Below the pieces are notes generated by a model that made no database searches, was not told where the DNA came from, and saw nothing but the letters and a program-made list of their open reading frames with translations. Position numbers and translations under genes: made by a program. From the NCBI GenBank assembly GCA_020634855.1, contig JACKAU010000020.1, forward strand, positions 62,001 to 126,000: a stretch of 64,000 bases of DNA, written 5' to 3'. Positions 43,633-52,560 of this stretch are shown piece by piece. Numbering within the stretch: position 1 is the first letter of the stretch; each line of letters begins with the position of its first letter. Source of the stretch: Anaerolineales bacterium (GTDB lineage: Bacteria; Chloroflexota; Anaerolineae; 4572-78; J111).

Positions 43633-44298
43633 CTATCCTCCCTCATCCGTCCGTCGAACCACACCCTCGCGCCAGGCATAGACTGCCGCCTGCGTGCGGT
43701 CGCCCAGATGGAGCTTGCTCAAAATGTTGCTGACGTGACTCTTGACCGTCTTTTCGCTGATGACCAACTGTTCGGCGATGTCGGCGTTATTCATGCCATC
43801 GGCAATCAGGCGCAGGACTTCCAGTTCGCGGTCGCTGAGTTCGGTGAAGGGATTGGGACTGTCCTGGCGGGCGCCGTGCAGCTCTTGGACCACGCGGGCC
43901 GCCACCCGCGGGTGGAGAACGGCTTCGCCGTTGGCCGCCTTGCGTACGGCGTTGGCTAACTCCTCCGGCTGGGCATCTTTCAGTAGATAGGACAGCGCCC
44001 CGGCCCGGATGGCCGGGAAGATGTATTCGTCCTGGTGGTAAGAGGTCAATACAATAATTTGGGTTCGCGGGCTAACCTTTTTGACTTGTCGGGTAGTTTC
44101 GACGCCGTCCATGCCGGGCATGACCAGATCCATCAGCACCACATCGGGCGCGTGCTCCTGCACCAACTGAATACTGGCCTCGCCGGAGTCGGCCTCGGCC
44201 ACCACCATAATGCCCGGCTGGGTTTCCAAAAACGCCCGGACGCCCTGACGGACAACCCGATGATCATCCACAATCAAGACACTAATCGCTTCGGTCAC
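43633..44298 (-). CDS. LuxR/NarL-family response regulator
   Basis: A 221-residue regulator starting with GTG, which overlaps the kinase stop by one base (TAGTG) and has AAGGAG six bases upstream. The receiver shows VLIVDDHRVVRQGV, phospho-Asp in VVLMDLVMPGMDG, and LSYLLKDAQPE. The GerE domain is LSDRELEVLRLIADGMNNAD...KTVKSHVSNILSKLHLGDRTQ. It is the partner of the NarX-like kinase just upstream. Confidence 0.95.
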   Translation of the reverse strand: MTEAISVLIVDDHRVVRQGVRAFLETQPGIMVVAEADSGEASIQLVQEHAPDVVLMDLVMPGMDGVETTRQVKKVSPRTQIIVLTSYHQDEYIFPAIRAGALSYLLKDAQPEELANAVRKAANGEAVLHPRVAARVVQELHGARQDSPNPFTELSDRELEVLRLIADGMNNADIAEQLVISEKTVKSHVSNILSKLHLGDRTQAAVYAWREGVVRRTDEGG

Positions 44299-45938
44299 TA
44301 CGCGCTCCTTTTTTCGGGGTTAACAATTCGGGCGATTACCTGCGTCCCAACGCCGGGTTGGCTTTTGACGAAAAAGTGTCCGCCTAAGACCTCGATGCGT
44401 TCGCGCATGCTTTGCAGGCCCACGCCTTTGCCGTTGACCTGACTCATATTAAAGCCACAGCCGTTGTCCGAAATAACCAGCCTGATCTCGTCCGCCTCCC
44501 AGCCTAGATAAATTTCGGCGGCAGTCGCCCGGCTGTGGCGAGCGATATTAGCCAGCGCCTCCTGAGCCACCCGAAACAGCGTTTGTTCGGTGGGCAGCGG
44601 CAGGAGACGTTCACCGCTGATGCGGATATCCGCCTTGACTTTGGTTTGGCGCGACCAGTCGGCCACATAATGATTGAGCGCTTTGGCCAGCCCTTGCCCT
44701 TCCAGCGCCGCCGGACGGAGTTCCAGAATAAGGGTGGTTAGCTCCTGTTGGGCCTCGCGTACCAACTGCTCGGCCTCTTGCAGGTGTGGTTTGACCTGAT
44801 CAGGTTGCCGGTCGATCAGCGCCTTGGCCGCGCCGACCTGCATCGCCGTGGCGAACACCTGCTGCTTGACCGAGTCATGCAGTTCCCGGGCCAGCCGGTT
44901 GCGCTCCTCCAGCCCGGCCAACTCTTGCCGAGTTTGCAGCAAGTTTTGTAGTTGTATGGCCATGTGGTTGAGGTGACCGGCCAGGCGGCTCAACTCATCA
45001 CCGGCATTATCTTGGGCCAGGACTTGAAAATTGCCTTCGCTCCAGGCGTCGGCAGCCTCAGACAAATTTCGCAGGCGACGGGTCAGACCGCGCGCGATCA
45101 AAAAGCCGAACAACGCGCCCACCACCACTCCGACCACCAGCATAATCCCGGCAAACGGCAAAATCATCTGCTGCAAAACTTTTTGCAAAAATTCGCTCTC
45201 GCTGATGGGAAAGGCATGCGTGGTGAACAGCATGGCTCCCACCACCTGGTTATCGTGTCCCAAGATGGGCACGGCCGCCGTTAACGATCCATCGCCTCGG
45301 GTAGCCAACTGCGTCAAATCCGACTCGCCGCGTAACGCCGCCTCGAAGACCGTGGCGGCCTGTGGGCTAAGATGGCCGTGCAGCGCTTCATTCAAGGCAA
45401 TGGCTTCATCGGCGCTGACGGCTAAAACTTTGCCATTGGCATCGACAATGGCTGCCAGTTCAACTTCGCCAAATAAGCCGGGCACTTGGGTCTCGGCGTC
45501 ATTTCCGGTTTCATCTTTGGGCACGTTTATAATCAGATAGTTGGCGGCGATGGCATCGTCGAGCCAGCGCTGGAGGCCGGCCTGATCGGGCGGATCTTGC
45601 TCCAGAAAATCGGCCAGGGGCGGCACCCCTTTGCTCATGGCGTCGGCAATGGCGTTGGGATACAGGTTTGATTGAAAATTAAGGTACCACAACAGCGCCA
45701 AAGCGACGACAGCCAAGATGAGGATGGTGCCGGCGGTGAACAGCGTGTAGGCAAAGGTCAGCTTCCATTGCAGCCGGTGAAAGTAAGAGGCGACGCGCAG
45801 ACCCAGTCGATGGATACGCCGGGGCAGCGGCAACTTGTTCACGCCTCGCACCATCCGGCTCTTGAGATTGTAAGGCCGGGTGGCGTCGCTGTCTTCGGTA
45901 AATTCGGCTGGGTCAAAATAGTGCGATGGTGCTTTCAT
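44298..45938 (-). CDS. Membrane sensor histidine kinase, NarX-like
   Basis: A 546-residue kinase. A transmembrane helix lies near residues 58-90 (LTFAYTLFTAGTILILAVVA), and a second near 250-280 (ILPFAGIMLVVGVVVGALFG). The extracytoplasmic domain of ~160 residues lies between them. HAMP follows (LRNLSEAADAWSEGNF), then HisKA_3 with the His in LARELHDSVKQQVFATAMQV, and HATPase (LANIARHSRATAA, DNGCGFN). It is coupled to the upstream TPR gene by a four-base ATGA overlap and to the regulator by TAGTG. Confidence 0.94.
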   Translation of the reverse strand: MKAPSHYFDPAEFTEDSDATRPYNLKSRMVRGVNKLPLPRRIHRLGLRVASYFHRLQWKLTFAYTLFTAGTILILAVVALALLWYLNFQSNLYPNAIADAMSKGVPPLADFLEQDPPDQAGLQRWLDDAIAANYLIINVPKDETGNDAETQVPGLFGEVELAAIVDANGKVLAVSADEAIALNEALHGHLSPQAATVFEAALRGESDLTQLATRGDGSLTAAVPILGHDNQVVGAMLFTTHAFPISESEFLQKVLQQMILPFAGIMLVVGVVVGALFGFLIARGLTRRLRNLSEAADAWSEGNFQVLAQDNAGDELSRLAGHLNHMAIQLQNLLQTRQELAGLEERNRLARELHDSVKQQVFATAMQVGAAKALIDRQPDQVKPHLQEAEQLVREAQQELTTLILELRPAALEGQGLAKALNHYVADWSRQTKVKADIRISGERLLPLPTEQTLFRVAQEALANIARHSRATAAEIYLGWEADEIRLVISDNGCGFNMSQVNGKGVGLQSMRERIEVLGGHFFVKSQPGVGTQVIARIVNPEKRSA

Positions 45939-47182
45939 GCGTTGGTCCTGACACCCTTCTCCGCCTGGCCGGCTCGAATCTGTTTTTTCAGCGGCTCGAT
46001 GTCCGTGGCATGCGGGTCGAGCCGTTCAAACTGCCGCAGCGACTCGCCGGCCAGATCATAGCGGTTAATATTCAAATAAGCCATCGTCAGCGCCAGATGG
46101 TAGGCCGGGCTGCGCGGATTGGTCGCCACGGCTCGGCGCAGGTGGATGGCCGCCAGCCCCCACATGCCCGCTTGACTGTACTTGCGCCCGCTTTGGAAAA
46201 GGCTGGCCTGCGATTTAGCGTCACGGTCGATCCGCAGTTGAATGCGATGCTCTTTAAAGGTAAAGTCGTTCCACAAATTCAGGGTGACGATAAACTGCAC
46301 CAGCCCCAACAAAAAGGCAAAAGCGCTAAGACCCAACGCGGGGATGGAACTGTAGAAAAAGATCATGCCAAACAGTCCCATCACCAAGCTAATCGTGGCG
46401 CTGATAAAATACAAAACATTGCCATAAGGTATCCGAATATACAACAAAAAGATCATGACGATAGTATATGTCAGAATAGCCGCCAAGCCCCAAAAGGCCC
46501 ACATCGGAAAGGTATCGAGTACAACTTGGCGGCTGCTTTCCAGCCGGCTATCAAGCTCCGCCCCTAAGTAAAGCGACATAAAGCGGGTAGGGTTTTCAAT
46601 GCCTTGTTGTCTTACCAGTACCACAAAGACCGCCGAACTGAGCGACACCATCACCATCATCATCGACACTTGCAAAAATATACCGCGCCGCAGCCACACG
46701 CTGCGCTCTTCCCGTGTGCGCCGTTTGACGATCAGCGACTTGCCGCAGTGGGGGCAGCGTCGCTGCTCCGGTTCGGTCAGTTGGGCGCAGTAGGGGCACA
46801 GCCACACATGGTCAAATTCATCGTGATATGGATAGGCGTCGATGATCGGTTGTCGGGCCGCCTCGGGCATGGTGACCACATTCGGCGGCGGGGCCTCTTC
46901 GCCGGGCGGATACACCGGGGCGAAAAATCGCTCCTGTTCGGCTTTTACGCCGGTCAGCGCCTCCTGAGCAAACTGGTTGTCCGGGTCCAGCGTCAAGACA
47001 TTTTCCAAACAAACGATTTTGTCTTCCAGACTATCGACCAACTGGCTCAGCCAGACCCAGGCCTCAAGCTGCTCTTCATCGGTCGTAACGACATCGGTCA
47101 ACAACGTTCGTGTTCTAACTTTATGCCCTGCTTCTGCGGCCTCGATGCCTTGCTTAAGTTTTTCTTTTATCGTTTTGGCCAT
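45935..47182 (-). CDS. TPR and zinc-ribbon membrane protein
   Basis: A 415-residue protein of unusual layout. The N-terminal ~90 residues are TPR-like (GIEAAEAGHKVRTRTLLTDV...CLENVLTLDPDNQFAQEAL). A zinc ribbon follows near residues 148-166 (CPYCAQLTEPEQRRCPHCGK). Then come four hydrophobic helices between ~185 and 330 and a C-terminal TPR pair (AGMWGLAAIHLRRAVATNPR, LNINRYDLAGESLRQFERLD). It is translationally coupled to the kinase gene, so it probably works with the sensor as a membrane scaffold or input. The combined domain set was not recognised as a named family. Confidence 0.8.
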   Translation of the reverse strand: MAKTIKEKLKQGIEAAEAGHKVRTRTLLTDVVTTDEEQLEAWVWLSQLVDSLEDKIVCLENVLTLDPDNQFAQEALTGVKAEQERFFAPVYPPGEEAPPPNVVTMPEAARQPIIDAYPYHDEFDHVWLCPYCAQLTEPEQRRCPHCGKSLIVKRRTREERSVWLRRGIFLQVSMMMVMVSLSSAVFVVLVRQQGIENPTRFMSLYLGAELDSRLESSRQVVLDTFPMWAFWGLAAILTYTIVMIFLLYIRIPYGNVLYFISATISLVMGLFGMIFFYSSIPALGLSAFAFLLGLVQFIVTLNLWNDFTFKEHRIQLRIDRDAKSQASLFQSGRKYSQAGMWGLAAIHLRRAVATNPRSPAYHLALTMAYLNINRYDLAGESLRQFERLDPHATDIEPLKKQIRAGQAEKGVRTNA

Positions 47183-47628
47183 AGCGTGTCGCCGATTAAC
47201 AGTATACTTTGTAGTATATCACACTGCCAGAGCAATGTCATCGGACTGCGGGCGGTTTGATCGTCCGTCTTAAGTTGGACAGACGTTGATTACAACATCT
47301 TAACCGGTTGATAACGGGATTGTAGCCATTTCGTCATATACTAAGCTCACCCACCCATATCCACCTTCAGACCCACACCTAATCCACCCTCAGCCCGATG
47401 TAAAAGTGGGAAGGGTTCGGTACAATGGAAAGGATGGTTTGCTTAAAGATCGAGAATTGAATAACAGACGCATTTGAGTTAGGGTAAATGGTAATTGGTT
47501 ATTCAAGCCCTAATTACCGTTTACCATTTACTAATTACTCAGGGCCGTCCACCCAAATGGGGAAGTTATTAATTTCCCATTCCTAAATGAATAGTAAGGT
47601 CGAAATCCAAAAAAGAGAGGGATTAACC
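47183..47628. other. Intergenic divergent region
   Basis: No gene is supported. ATACT..AGTAT symmetry at 47203-47216 upstream of the leftward operon may belong to its promoter. A palindromic repeat based on GGTAAATGGTAATTGG lies at 47483-47531, related to one at 61998-62055. Confidence 0.45.
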
Positions 47629-48393
47629 ATGACCACTACACTGCCAAATAATAATGTCAAGACTGCGCCGGTATTTTCATGGCGCTGGCTGTTCGGTATC
47701 ATCGACCAGCCGGTGACGACCTTCAAAGCGGTGCTGGCCCATCGACGCTGGACTCGGTGGGGTATTCCGCTGCTAGTGTTGATTGTGGCTTTTGGCGCGG
47801 CTAGCATCGCCCAAATTCCGTATGTATTAGACCTGGCTCGAACCCAAGCGGAGCAGCAGTTAGCCACGATGCCGCCGGATCAAGCCGAGGCAGCGCGCGC
47901 CACGATGGAATTTACACTGTCGCTGCCGTTTATGCTGGTCACGACGTTGGGATTTGGCCTGCTGTTTATGGTGTTTGGCCTATTGACGCAGAGCGCGTTC
48001 CTCTATTTCGGCTCCTTTATTTTTGGCGGCGACGATATCACCTTTGGCGCGATGTTTACCGTCAATACCTGGGCGCGAATTCCTATGGCGATTGGGGCGC
48101 TGGTGCAGGCCGCGTTTGTTACAATGTCACACGGCGTTATTCGCTATCCCGGTCTGGCGTTCTTCGTCGCCAGCGGCGATCCGCTGGTCGATGCGGGCAA
48201 CCCGTTAGTGCCGCTGCTGAGTAGCATCGACCTATTTTGGCTGTGGAGTTTACTACTGGCCATGTTAGGCGTCTCGGTTGCCGCTCGGCTCAGTCGCGGC
48301 CAGGCGCTCATCTTGACGCTCGTGTATGCGGCGGTGGCGTTGGGCCTGACCGTCCTGCCGTCGTTTATTTTCGGTAGCAGCTTCGGCGGTTAA
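47629..48393 (+). CDS. Yip1-family membrane protein
   Basis: A 254-residue membrane protein with about five hydrophobic segments (GIPLLVLIVAFGAASIAQIP, PFMLVTTLGFGLLFMVFGLL, LFWLWSLLLAMLGVSVAARL, and others). The pattern fits the bacterial Yip1/DUF1282 domain, often found next to MacA/MacB-like ABC systems. ATG 47629 follows GAGAGGG; an upstream in-frame ATG at 47587 is less favoured. It lies in the same direction as the adaptor and ABC genes and may help that exporter. Confidence 0.82.
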   Translation: MTTTLPNNNVKTAPVFSWRWLFGIIDQPVTTFKAVLAHRRWTRWGIPLLVLIVAFGAASIAQIPYVLDLARTQAEQQLATMPPDQAEAARATMEFTLSLPFMLVTTLGFGLLFMVFGLLTQSAFLYFGSFIFGGDDITFGAMFTVNTWARIPMAIGALVQAAFVTMSHGVIRYPGLAFFVASGDPLVDAGNPLVPLLSSIDLFWLWSLLLAMLGVSVAARLSRGQALILTLVYAAVALGLTVLPSFIFGSSFGG

Positions 48394-48513
48394 CGCCTCG
48401 AACCTAAAATGTTCAAGTTCGTCGTGAGGGCTTTCGCCCTTGGCCTTAAATGCCGCTAAATCGGCGACGAACAACGCATAAAGTCACTACTACCTGTTAC
48501 GGAGACAAACTCA

Positions 48514-49920
48514 ATGAAACGAGTCGTTATCATTACCTTGATCTTGGCCGCTACTATCGGTATTAGTCTGGCCGGCTACTACTACGCCGCGCCGATGTCG
48601 GAACCACCGGCGCTGACCGACGATCCGTCCGTTGAAATAGTGCCGGTCGAGACGAAAACATTAGTTGATACGGTCAACGCCGCCGGGCAGATTCGGCCGA
48701 AAGCGGAAGTTGAGATGAAGTTTGAAATCGGCGGCGTGATCGAAGAGGTGCTGGTCAAGCGCGGTCAGCCGGTCGAAGCCGGTACGGTTTTGGCCCGGCT
48801 GGCGACCGACGATCTGGAGTTAGCGGTTCAGAAAGCTGATATTGATTTAGCCAAACAAGAAGCCGAGTTGGAGAAACTGTTGGAGCCGGAAATGGCCGCC
48901 AAGATCGCTTCGGCGCGGGCCAAAGTCGAAAGCGCCCGGCTGAAACTGGCCGAACTCCAAGACGGCCCTGACCCGGATGAAGTGACCAAAGCAGAAAGTG
49001 ATTTGGCTCTGAAGCAGATTGAACTGAAAAAAGCCCAGTGGGCTTATGATCAGGTCGCCTATCGGGGCGACATCGGGGCCATGTCGGAGTCGGATGAACT
49101 ACAGTCGGCCACGCTCGAATATGAGACAGCAGTAGCCGATTATAACCTGGCTGTCAAAGCGGCCACCGAGGCGGAACTGGCCGAGGCTCGGGCGACGATG
49201 GTCGGCAACGAAGCTGAGTTGGCCGAGGTGCTGCAAGGTCCCAGCGCGGCCGAGATTGCCTCGGTCAAGGCCGATGTCGATAAATCGCGTCTGGCCCTGC
49301 AAGAAGCGCGGGATAATCTGAAAGAAGCCGTCTTGGTCGCGCCCATCGACGGAATTATTCTGTCGATTGATATCGAGCCGGGTGAGCGCGTTCTCAATGA
49401 GGCCGACGACGCGGTGATGGTTGTCGCCGATACCTCATCCTACCTGCTTGAGGTTGAAATCGACGAGATCGATATCGGGCGAATTGCGCGTAGCCAAGAT
49501 ACGACGATTACACTAGACGCTTTTCCTGACGAAACCTTTACCGGCCAAGTCGTTGATATCGCCCCGAGTCCGACCGACAACGACTCCGGTGGTATTGTGA
49601 CCTACGAAGTGGTGGTTGAGGTGGCGGCTGCGGACGGCCAGCCCAGCCTGTTACCGGGGATGACCGCCACCGCCGCCATCGAGACCAGGCGTCTCGAAGA
49701 TGTAATGGTCATTCCCAACCAGGCCATTCAGATTGATCGCGACGCCAGCCCGTCGATCATTTACGTGGAAAAGATCAACGGCGATGAGGACCCGATGCGC
49801 GTTGAAATCGAATTGGGTCTGCGCGACGGCGATATGACGGAAGTGGTGGCCGGCTTGGAAGCAGGGGATGAAGTGATTATCAGGAAACAGCCGCCTGAGA
49901 GCCAGGGGCCGAGTCTGTAG
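48514..49920 (+). CDS. HlyD/MacA-like periplasmic adaptor (membrane fusion protein)
   Basis: A 468-residue adaptor with one N-terminal membrane anchor (VVIITLILAATIGISLAGYY). A biotinyl-lipoyl half (GGVIEEVLVKRGQPVEAGTV) is followed by a long Ala/Glu-rich coiled coil at about residues 100-270, and the second lipoyl half LVAPIDGIILSIDIEPGERV. Beta-barrel segments and VAGLEAGDEVII close the protein. It should link an ABC permease to an outer component or to the substrate. The two ABC genes follow after a gap filled with repeats. Confidence 0.93.
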   Translation: MKRVVIITLILAATIGISLAGYYYAAPMSEPPALTDDPSVEIVPVETKTLVDTVNAAGQIRPKAEVEMKFEIGGVIEEVLVKRGQPVEAGTVLARLATDDLELAVQKADIDLAKQEAELEKLLEPEMAAKIASARAKVESARLKLAELQDGPDPDEVTKAESDLALKQIELKKAQWAYDQVAYRGDIGAMSESDELQSATLEYETAVADYNLAVKAATEAELAEARATMVGNEAELAEVLQGPSAAEIASVKADVDKSRLALQEARDNLKEAVLVAPIDGIILSIDIEPGERVLNEADDAVMVVADTSSYLLEVEIDEIDIGRIARSQDTTITLDAFPDETFTGQVVDIAPSPTDNDSGGIVTYEVVVEVAAADGQPSLLPGMTATAAIETRRLEDVMVIPNQAIQIDRDASPSIIYVEKINGDEDPMRVEIELGLRDGDMTEVVAGLEAGDEVIIRKQPPESQGPSL

Positions 49921-49963
49921 AAAGCTCGACCGCCGCTAGCCGACCGACGACGGCCTAAATTAG

Positions 49964-50140
49964 GCGATCACAATTTTACATAAAAGTGGGTAAATAGAAC
50001 GCAGATTGTACAGATCACACGGATAAACACGGATATTTTTTAGTTAAATCAAGCCTTATCCATGAAAATCCGTATGATCCGTGTCATCCGTGTGCTATCA
50101 TTTCTCATCAGATCTTGAAATCGTGATCGACTGAAATTAG
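49964..50140. repeat. Dispersed ~175-bp inverted-end element, full copy
   Basis: It runs from the GATCACAATTTTACAT side to TTGAAATCGTGATCGACTGA, with imperfect inverted ends, and carries GAACGCAGATTGTACAGATC and ATCCGTATGATCCGTGTCAT inside. It matches the inverted copy at 42576-42753 and the partial copy at 37905-37999. Confidence 0.8.
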
Positions 50141-50204
50141 GCAATCGACATGGGCGGTTGACGACACAAATTTTTGACCTAACTAGGTGTAACTGAGATC
50201 GAGA

Positions 50205-50327
50205 AGCATCCCGAGTAGGTTGGAGCGCAGCGGAAACCGTATCGAGGGGGGCGCATTAACGATTATCTAAGGTCAAGCTGCACCCCTCGATACGCGCTCC
50301 ATTCTGTTTCGCGCTACTGGGGATGCT
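50205..50327. repeat. Large inverted repeat upstream of the ABC ATPase
   Basis: AGCATCCCGAGTAG and GTATCGAGGGG on the left pair with CCCCTCGATAC and CTACTGGGGATGCT on the right. The result is a long, bulged hairpin ending 27 bases before the ATPase start. A dispersed palindromic repeat is likely, and it may affect translation of the downstream operon. Confidence 0.7.
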
Positions 50328-50354
50328 ACCATTGAATTTCTTAGGGAGAAAGCT

Positions 50355-51080
50355 ATGAACGCCAATCCGGTTATCGATGCCCGGCATCTGACTAAAATCT
50401 ATCAGATGGGAGAGGTCGAAGTTCGCGCCCTGCACGATGCCTCTCTAGAAATTCAACAGGGTGAACTGGTAGCTATTATGGGGCCGTCCGGCTCTGGGAA
50501 ATCGACATTGATGAATATTCTTGGCTGCTTGGATCAGCCGACTTCCGGCGAATATTATTTGGCCGGCGTTGAAGTTGGCCGGTTAGATGACAACCGGCTG
50601 GCCGCCATCCGGGGCAAGCAGATTGGCTTTGTGTTTCAAAATTTTAATCTGCTGCCGCGTACCAGCGCCTTGAGCAATGTCGAACTGCCGCTAATTTATG
50701 CCGGGGTAAGCCGGCGTGAACGGCGTCGTCGCTCCGCCGCCGCGCTGGAAGCGGTTGGGTTGGGTGACCGGCTGCACCACCGCCCCAACGAACTTTCCGG
50801 CGGCCAGCAGCAGCGGGTAGCTATCGCCCGCGCCTTAGTCAGCCAACCGGCCATCATTATGGCCGATGAGCCAACCGGCAACCTCGATTCAAAATCGAGC
50901 TTGGAGATTATGACCATCTTTCAGCACCTTAATGAAGAGCAACAAATTACGATTATCTTTGTCACCCACGAACCGGATATCGCTCAATTCACGCACCGTA
51001 TTGTGCGGCTGGCCGACGGCCGCATAATCGAAGATACGCCGGTGGCGACTCCGCAACGAGCGGTATTAGAGGTAGTTTAA
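50355..51080 (+). CDS. ABC transporter ATPase, MacB/LolD type
   Basis: A 241-residue ATPase: Walker A GPSGSGKST, Q-loop VFQNFNLLPRTSALSNVELP, signature LSGGQQQRVAIARAL, Walker B IIMADEPTGNLDS, H-loop VTHEPDI. The sequence type is that of the MacB/LolD/FtsE group of exporters and lipoprotein or peptide extruders. It overlaps the permease start by one base. Together with the adaptor upstream it forms a MacAB-like system. Confidence 0.96.
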   Translation: MNANPVIDARHLTKIYQMGEVEVRALHDASLEIQQGELVAIMGPSGSGKSTLMNILGCLDQPTSGEYYLAGVEVGRLDDNRLAAIRGKQIGFVFQNFNLLPRTSALSNVELPLIYAGVSRRERRRRSAAALEAVGLGDRLHHRPNELSGGQQQRVAIARALVSQPAIIMADEPTGNLDSKSSLEIMTIFQHLNEEQQITIIFVTHEPDIAQFTHRIVRLADGRIIEDTPVATPQRAVLEVV

Positions 51081-52351
51081 TGATCCTACTGGAAAGTATT
51101 TTTATCGCCCTTCGGGCCTTGACCTCTAACAAACTACGTACGATTTTGACCATGTTGGGCATTATTATTGGCGTGGGCGCGGTGATCTCGCTCATCTCCA
51201 TCGGCAACGGTTTTAGACAGCAGCTTAACGACAGTTTCACCAGTTTGGGAACCAATGTTATTTGGGTGGTATCCGGCCGGTTCAGCTTTGGCGGGAATAA
51301 TGGCAATCCCGGCAACGCTAAACAAACACCTCCGCAGCCGCTGACTCTGGCCGATGCTCAAGCTATCGGCGACCCGCTGCTGGTGTCTGATGTAGTGGCG
51401 GTTTCACCGGAGTACGGCGTCGGCAATTTGGGCGTGGTGCGCGGCCAGGTGGAGTTGAGTGTGAGCGTGACCGGCGTCAGCGCCGAGTATGAGTCGGTAC
51501 GGGCGACCCGGCCGGTACTGGGGCAGTTTATCGAGCCGCAGCATATCGACCGGCGCACTCGCGTGGCGGTGCTAGGGGCAACCGTAGCCGAGGAGTTGTT
51601 TGAGTCTTATGAATACCCGATCGGTGAGATGATCCGGATCGGGGGCATTCCGTTTGAGGTTATTGGCGTTTTGGAAGAGAAAGGGCAGTCCGGCTTTGGC
51701 ACGAACGAAACCGATAACGGCATCTTTATTCCGATTAGCACGGCCCAAACGCGGCTGGGGAGTGCGGGATCGCATCACGGCAGTTTGATCGTCAGTACTA
51801 TTTTTGTGCAGGCGACGTCTCAAGATCGTATGGACGCGATAACCGAGCAAATCAACACCGTTATGCGCGACCGGCACAAGCTGCTCGATGAGGAAACCGA
51901 TGATTTTACGGTCACCAGCCAAGCCGAACTGCTGGCCTTCGGCAACACGATTACCGCCGGCCTGACGGCGTTTCTCGGTTCGATTGCCGGGGTATCGCTG
52001 CTGGTGGGGGGAATTGGGATTATGAACATCATGCTGGTCTCGGTCACTGAACGGACTCGCGAGATCGGTATTCGTAAGGCCGTTGGGGCCAAGCGGCGGG
52101 ATATCATGTTTCAGTTTCTGGTGGAGGCGACGGTCATCTCACTAATTGGCGGTATGTTCGGTATCGGCTTGGGATATGGCGTGTCGCAACTGCTGCCGCG
52201 TCTTATTCCTAATTTGGGGGAGACCGTGGTCACGTTGGACTCGATTTTGTTGGCAACCAGTTTTGCCCTGGCCATCGGCTTGTTTTTTGGCGTGTATCCG
52301 GCCACGCGGGCCTCGCGGCTCAAGCCGATCGAGGCGTTGCGGTATGAGTAG
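51080..52351 (+). CDS. ABC transporter permease, MacB type
   Basis: A 423-residue permease. An N-terminal membrane helix (TILTMLGIIIGVGAVISLIS) is followed by a large extracytoplasmic MacB_PCD domain and a C-terminal FtsX domain with three helices (GSIAGVSLLVGGIGIMNIML, FQFLVEATVISLIGGMFGIG, LLATSFALAIGLFFGVYPAT). SVTERTREIGIRKAVGAKRR is the usual coupling loop. Substrates of such systems include macrolides, peptides and lipoproteins. Confidence 0.95.
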   Translation: MILLESIFIALRALTSNKLRTILTMLGIIIGVGAVISLISIGNGFRQQLNDSFTSLGTNVIWVVSGRFSFGGNNGNPGNAKQTPPQPLTLADAQAIGDPLLVSDVVAVSPEYGVGNLGVVRGQVELSVSVTGVSAEYESVRATRPVLGQFIEPQHIDRRTRVAVLGATVAEELFESYEYPIGEMIRIGGIPFEVIGVLEEKGQSGFGTNETDNGIFIPISTAQTRLGSAGSHHGSLIVSTIFVQATSQDRMDAITEQINTVMRDRHKLLDEETDDFTVTSQAELLAFGNTITAGLTAFLGSIAGVSLLVGGIGIMNIMLVSVTERTREIGIRKAVGAKRRDIMFQFLVEATVISLIGGMFGIGLGYGVSQLLPRLIPNLGETVVTLDSILLATSFALAIGLFFGVYPATRASRLKPIEALRYE

Positions 52352-52560
52352 AGTTTTTGGAGTTTGTGGAGTTGGTAGGTGGAGGGTAGGAGGTTGGGTA
52401 GAAGGAGGGGCGTGATCTTTGCCTTAGCCTTTTTGGTTTATGAAGTTAAGGGCGTTTTAGGCATAAATCGAAAGCGATTGTTTTATGTTTAGCTAGCCAT
52501 GTTGTCTTGACTCGCGTCTTATGGCATAATTGAAAATATCGGCGTAAGGTCAAGGGTGCC

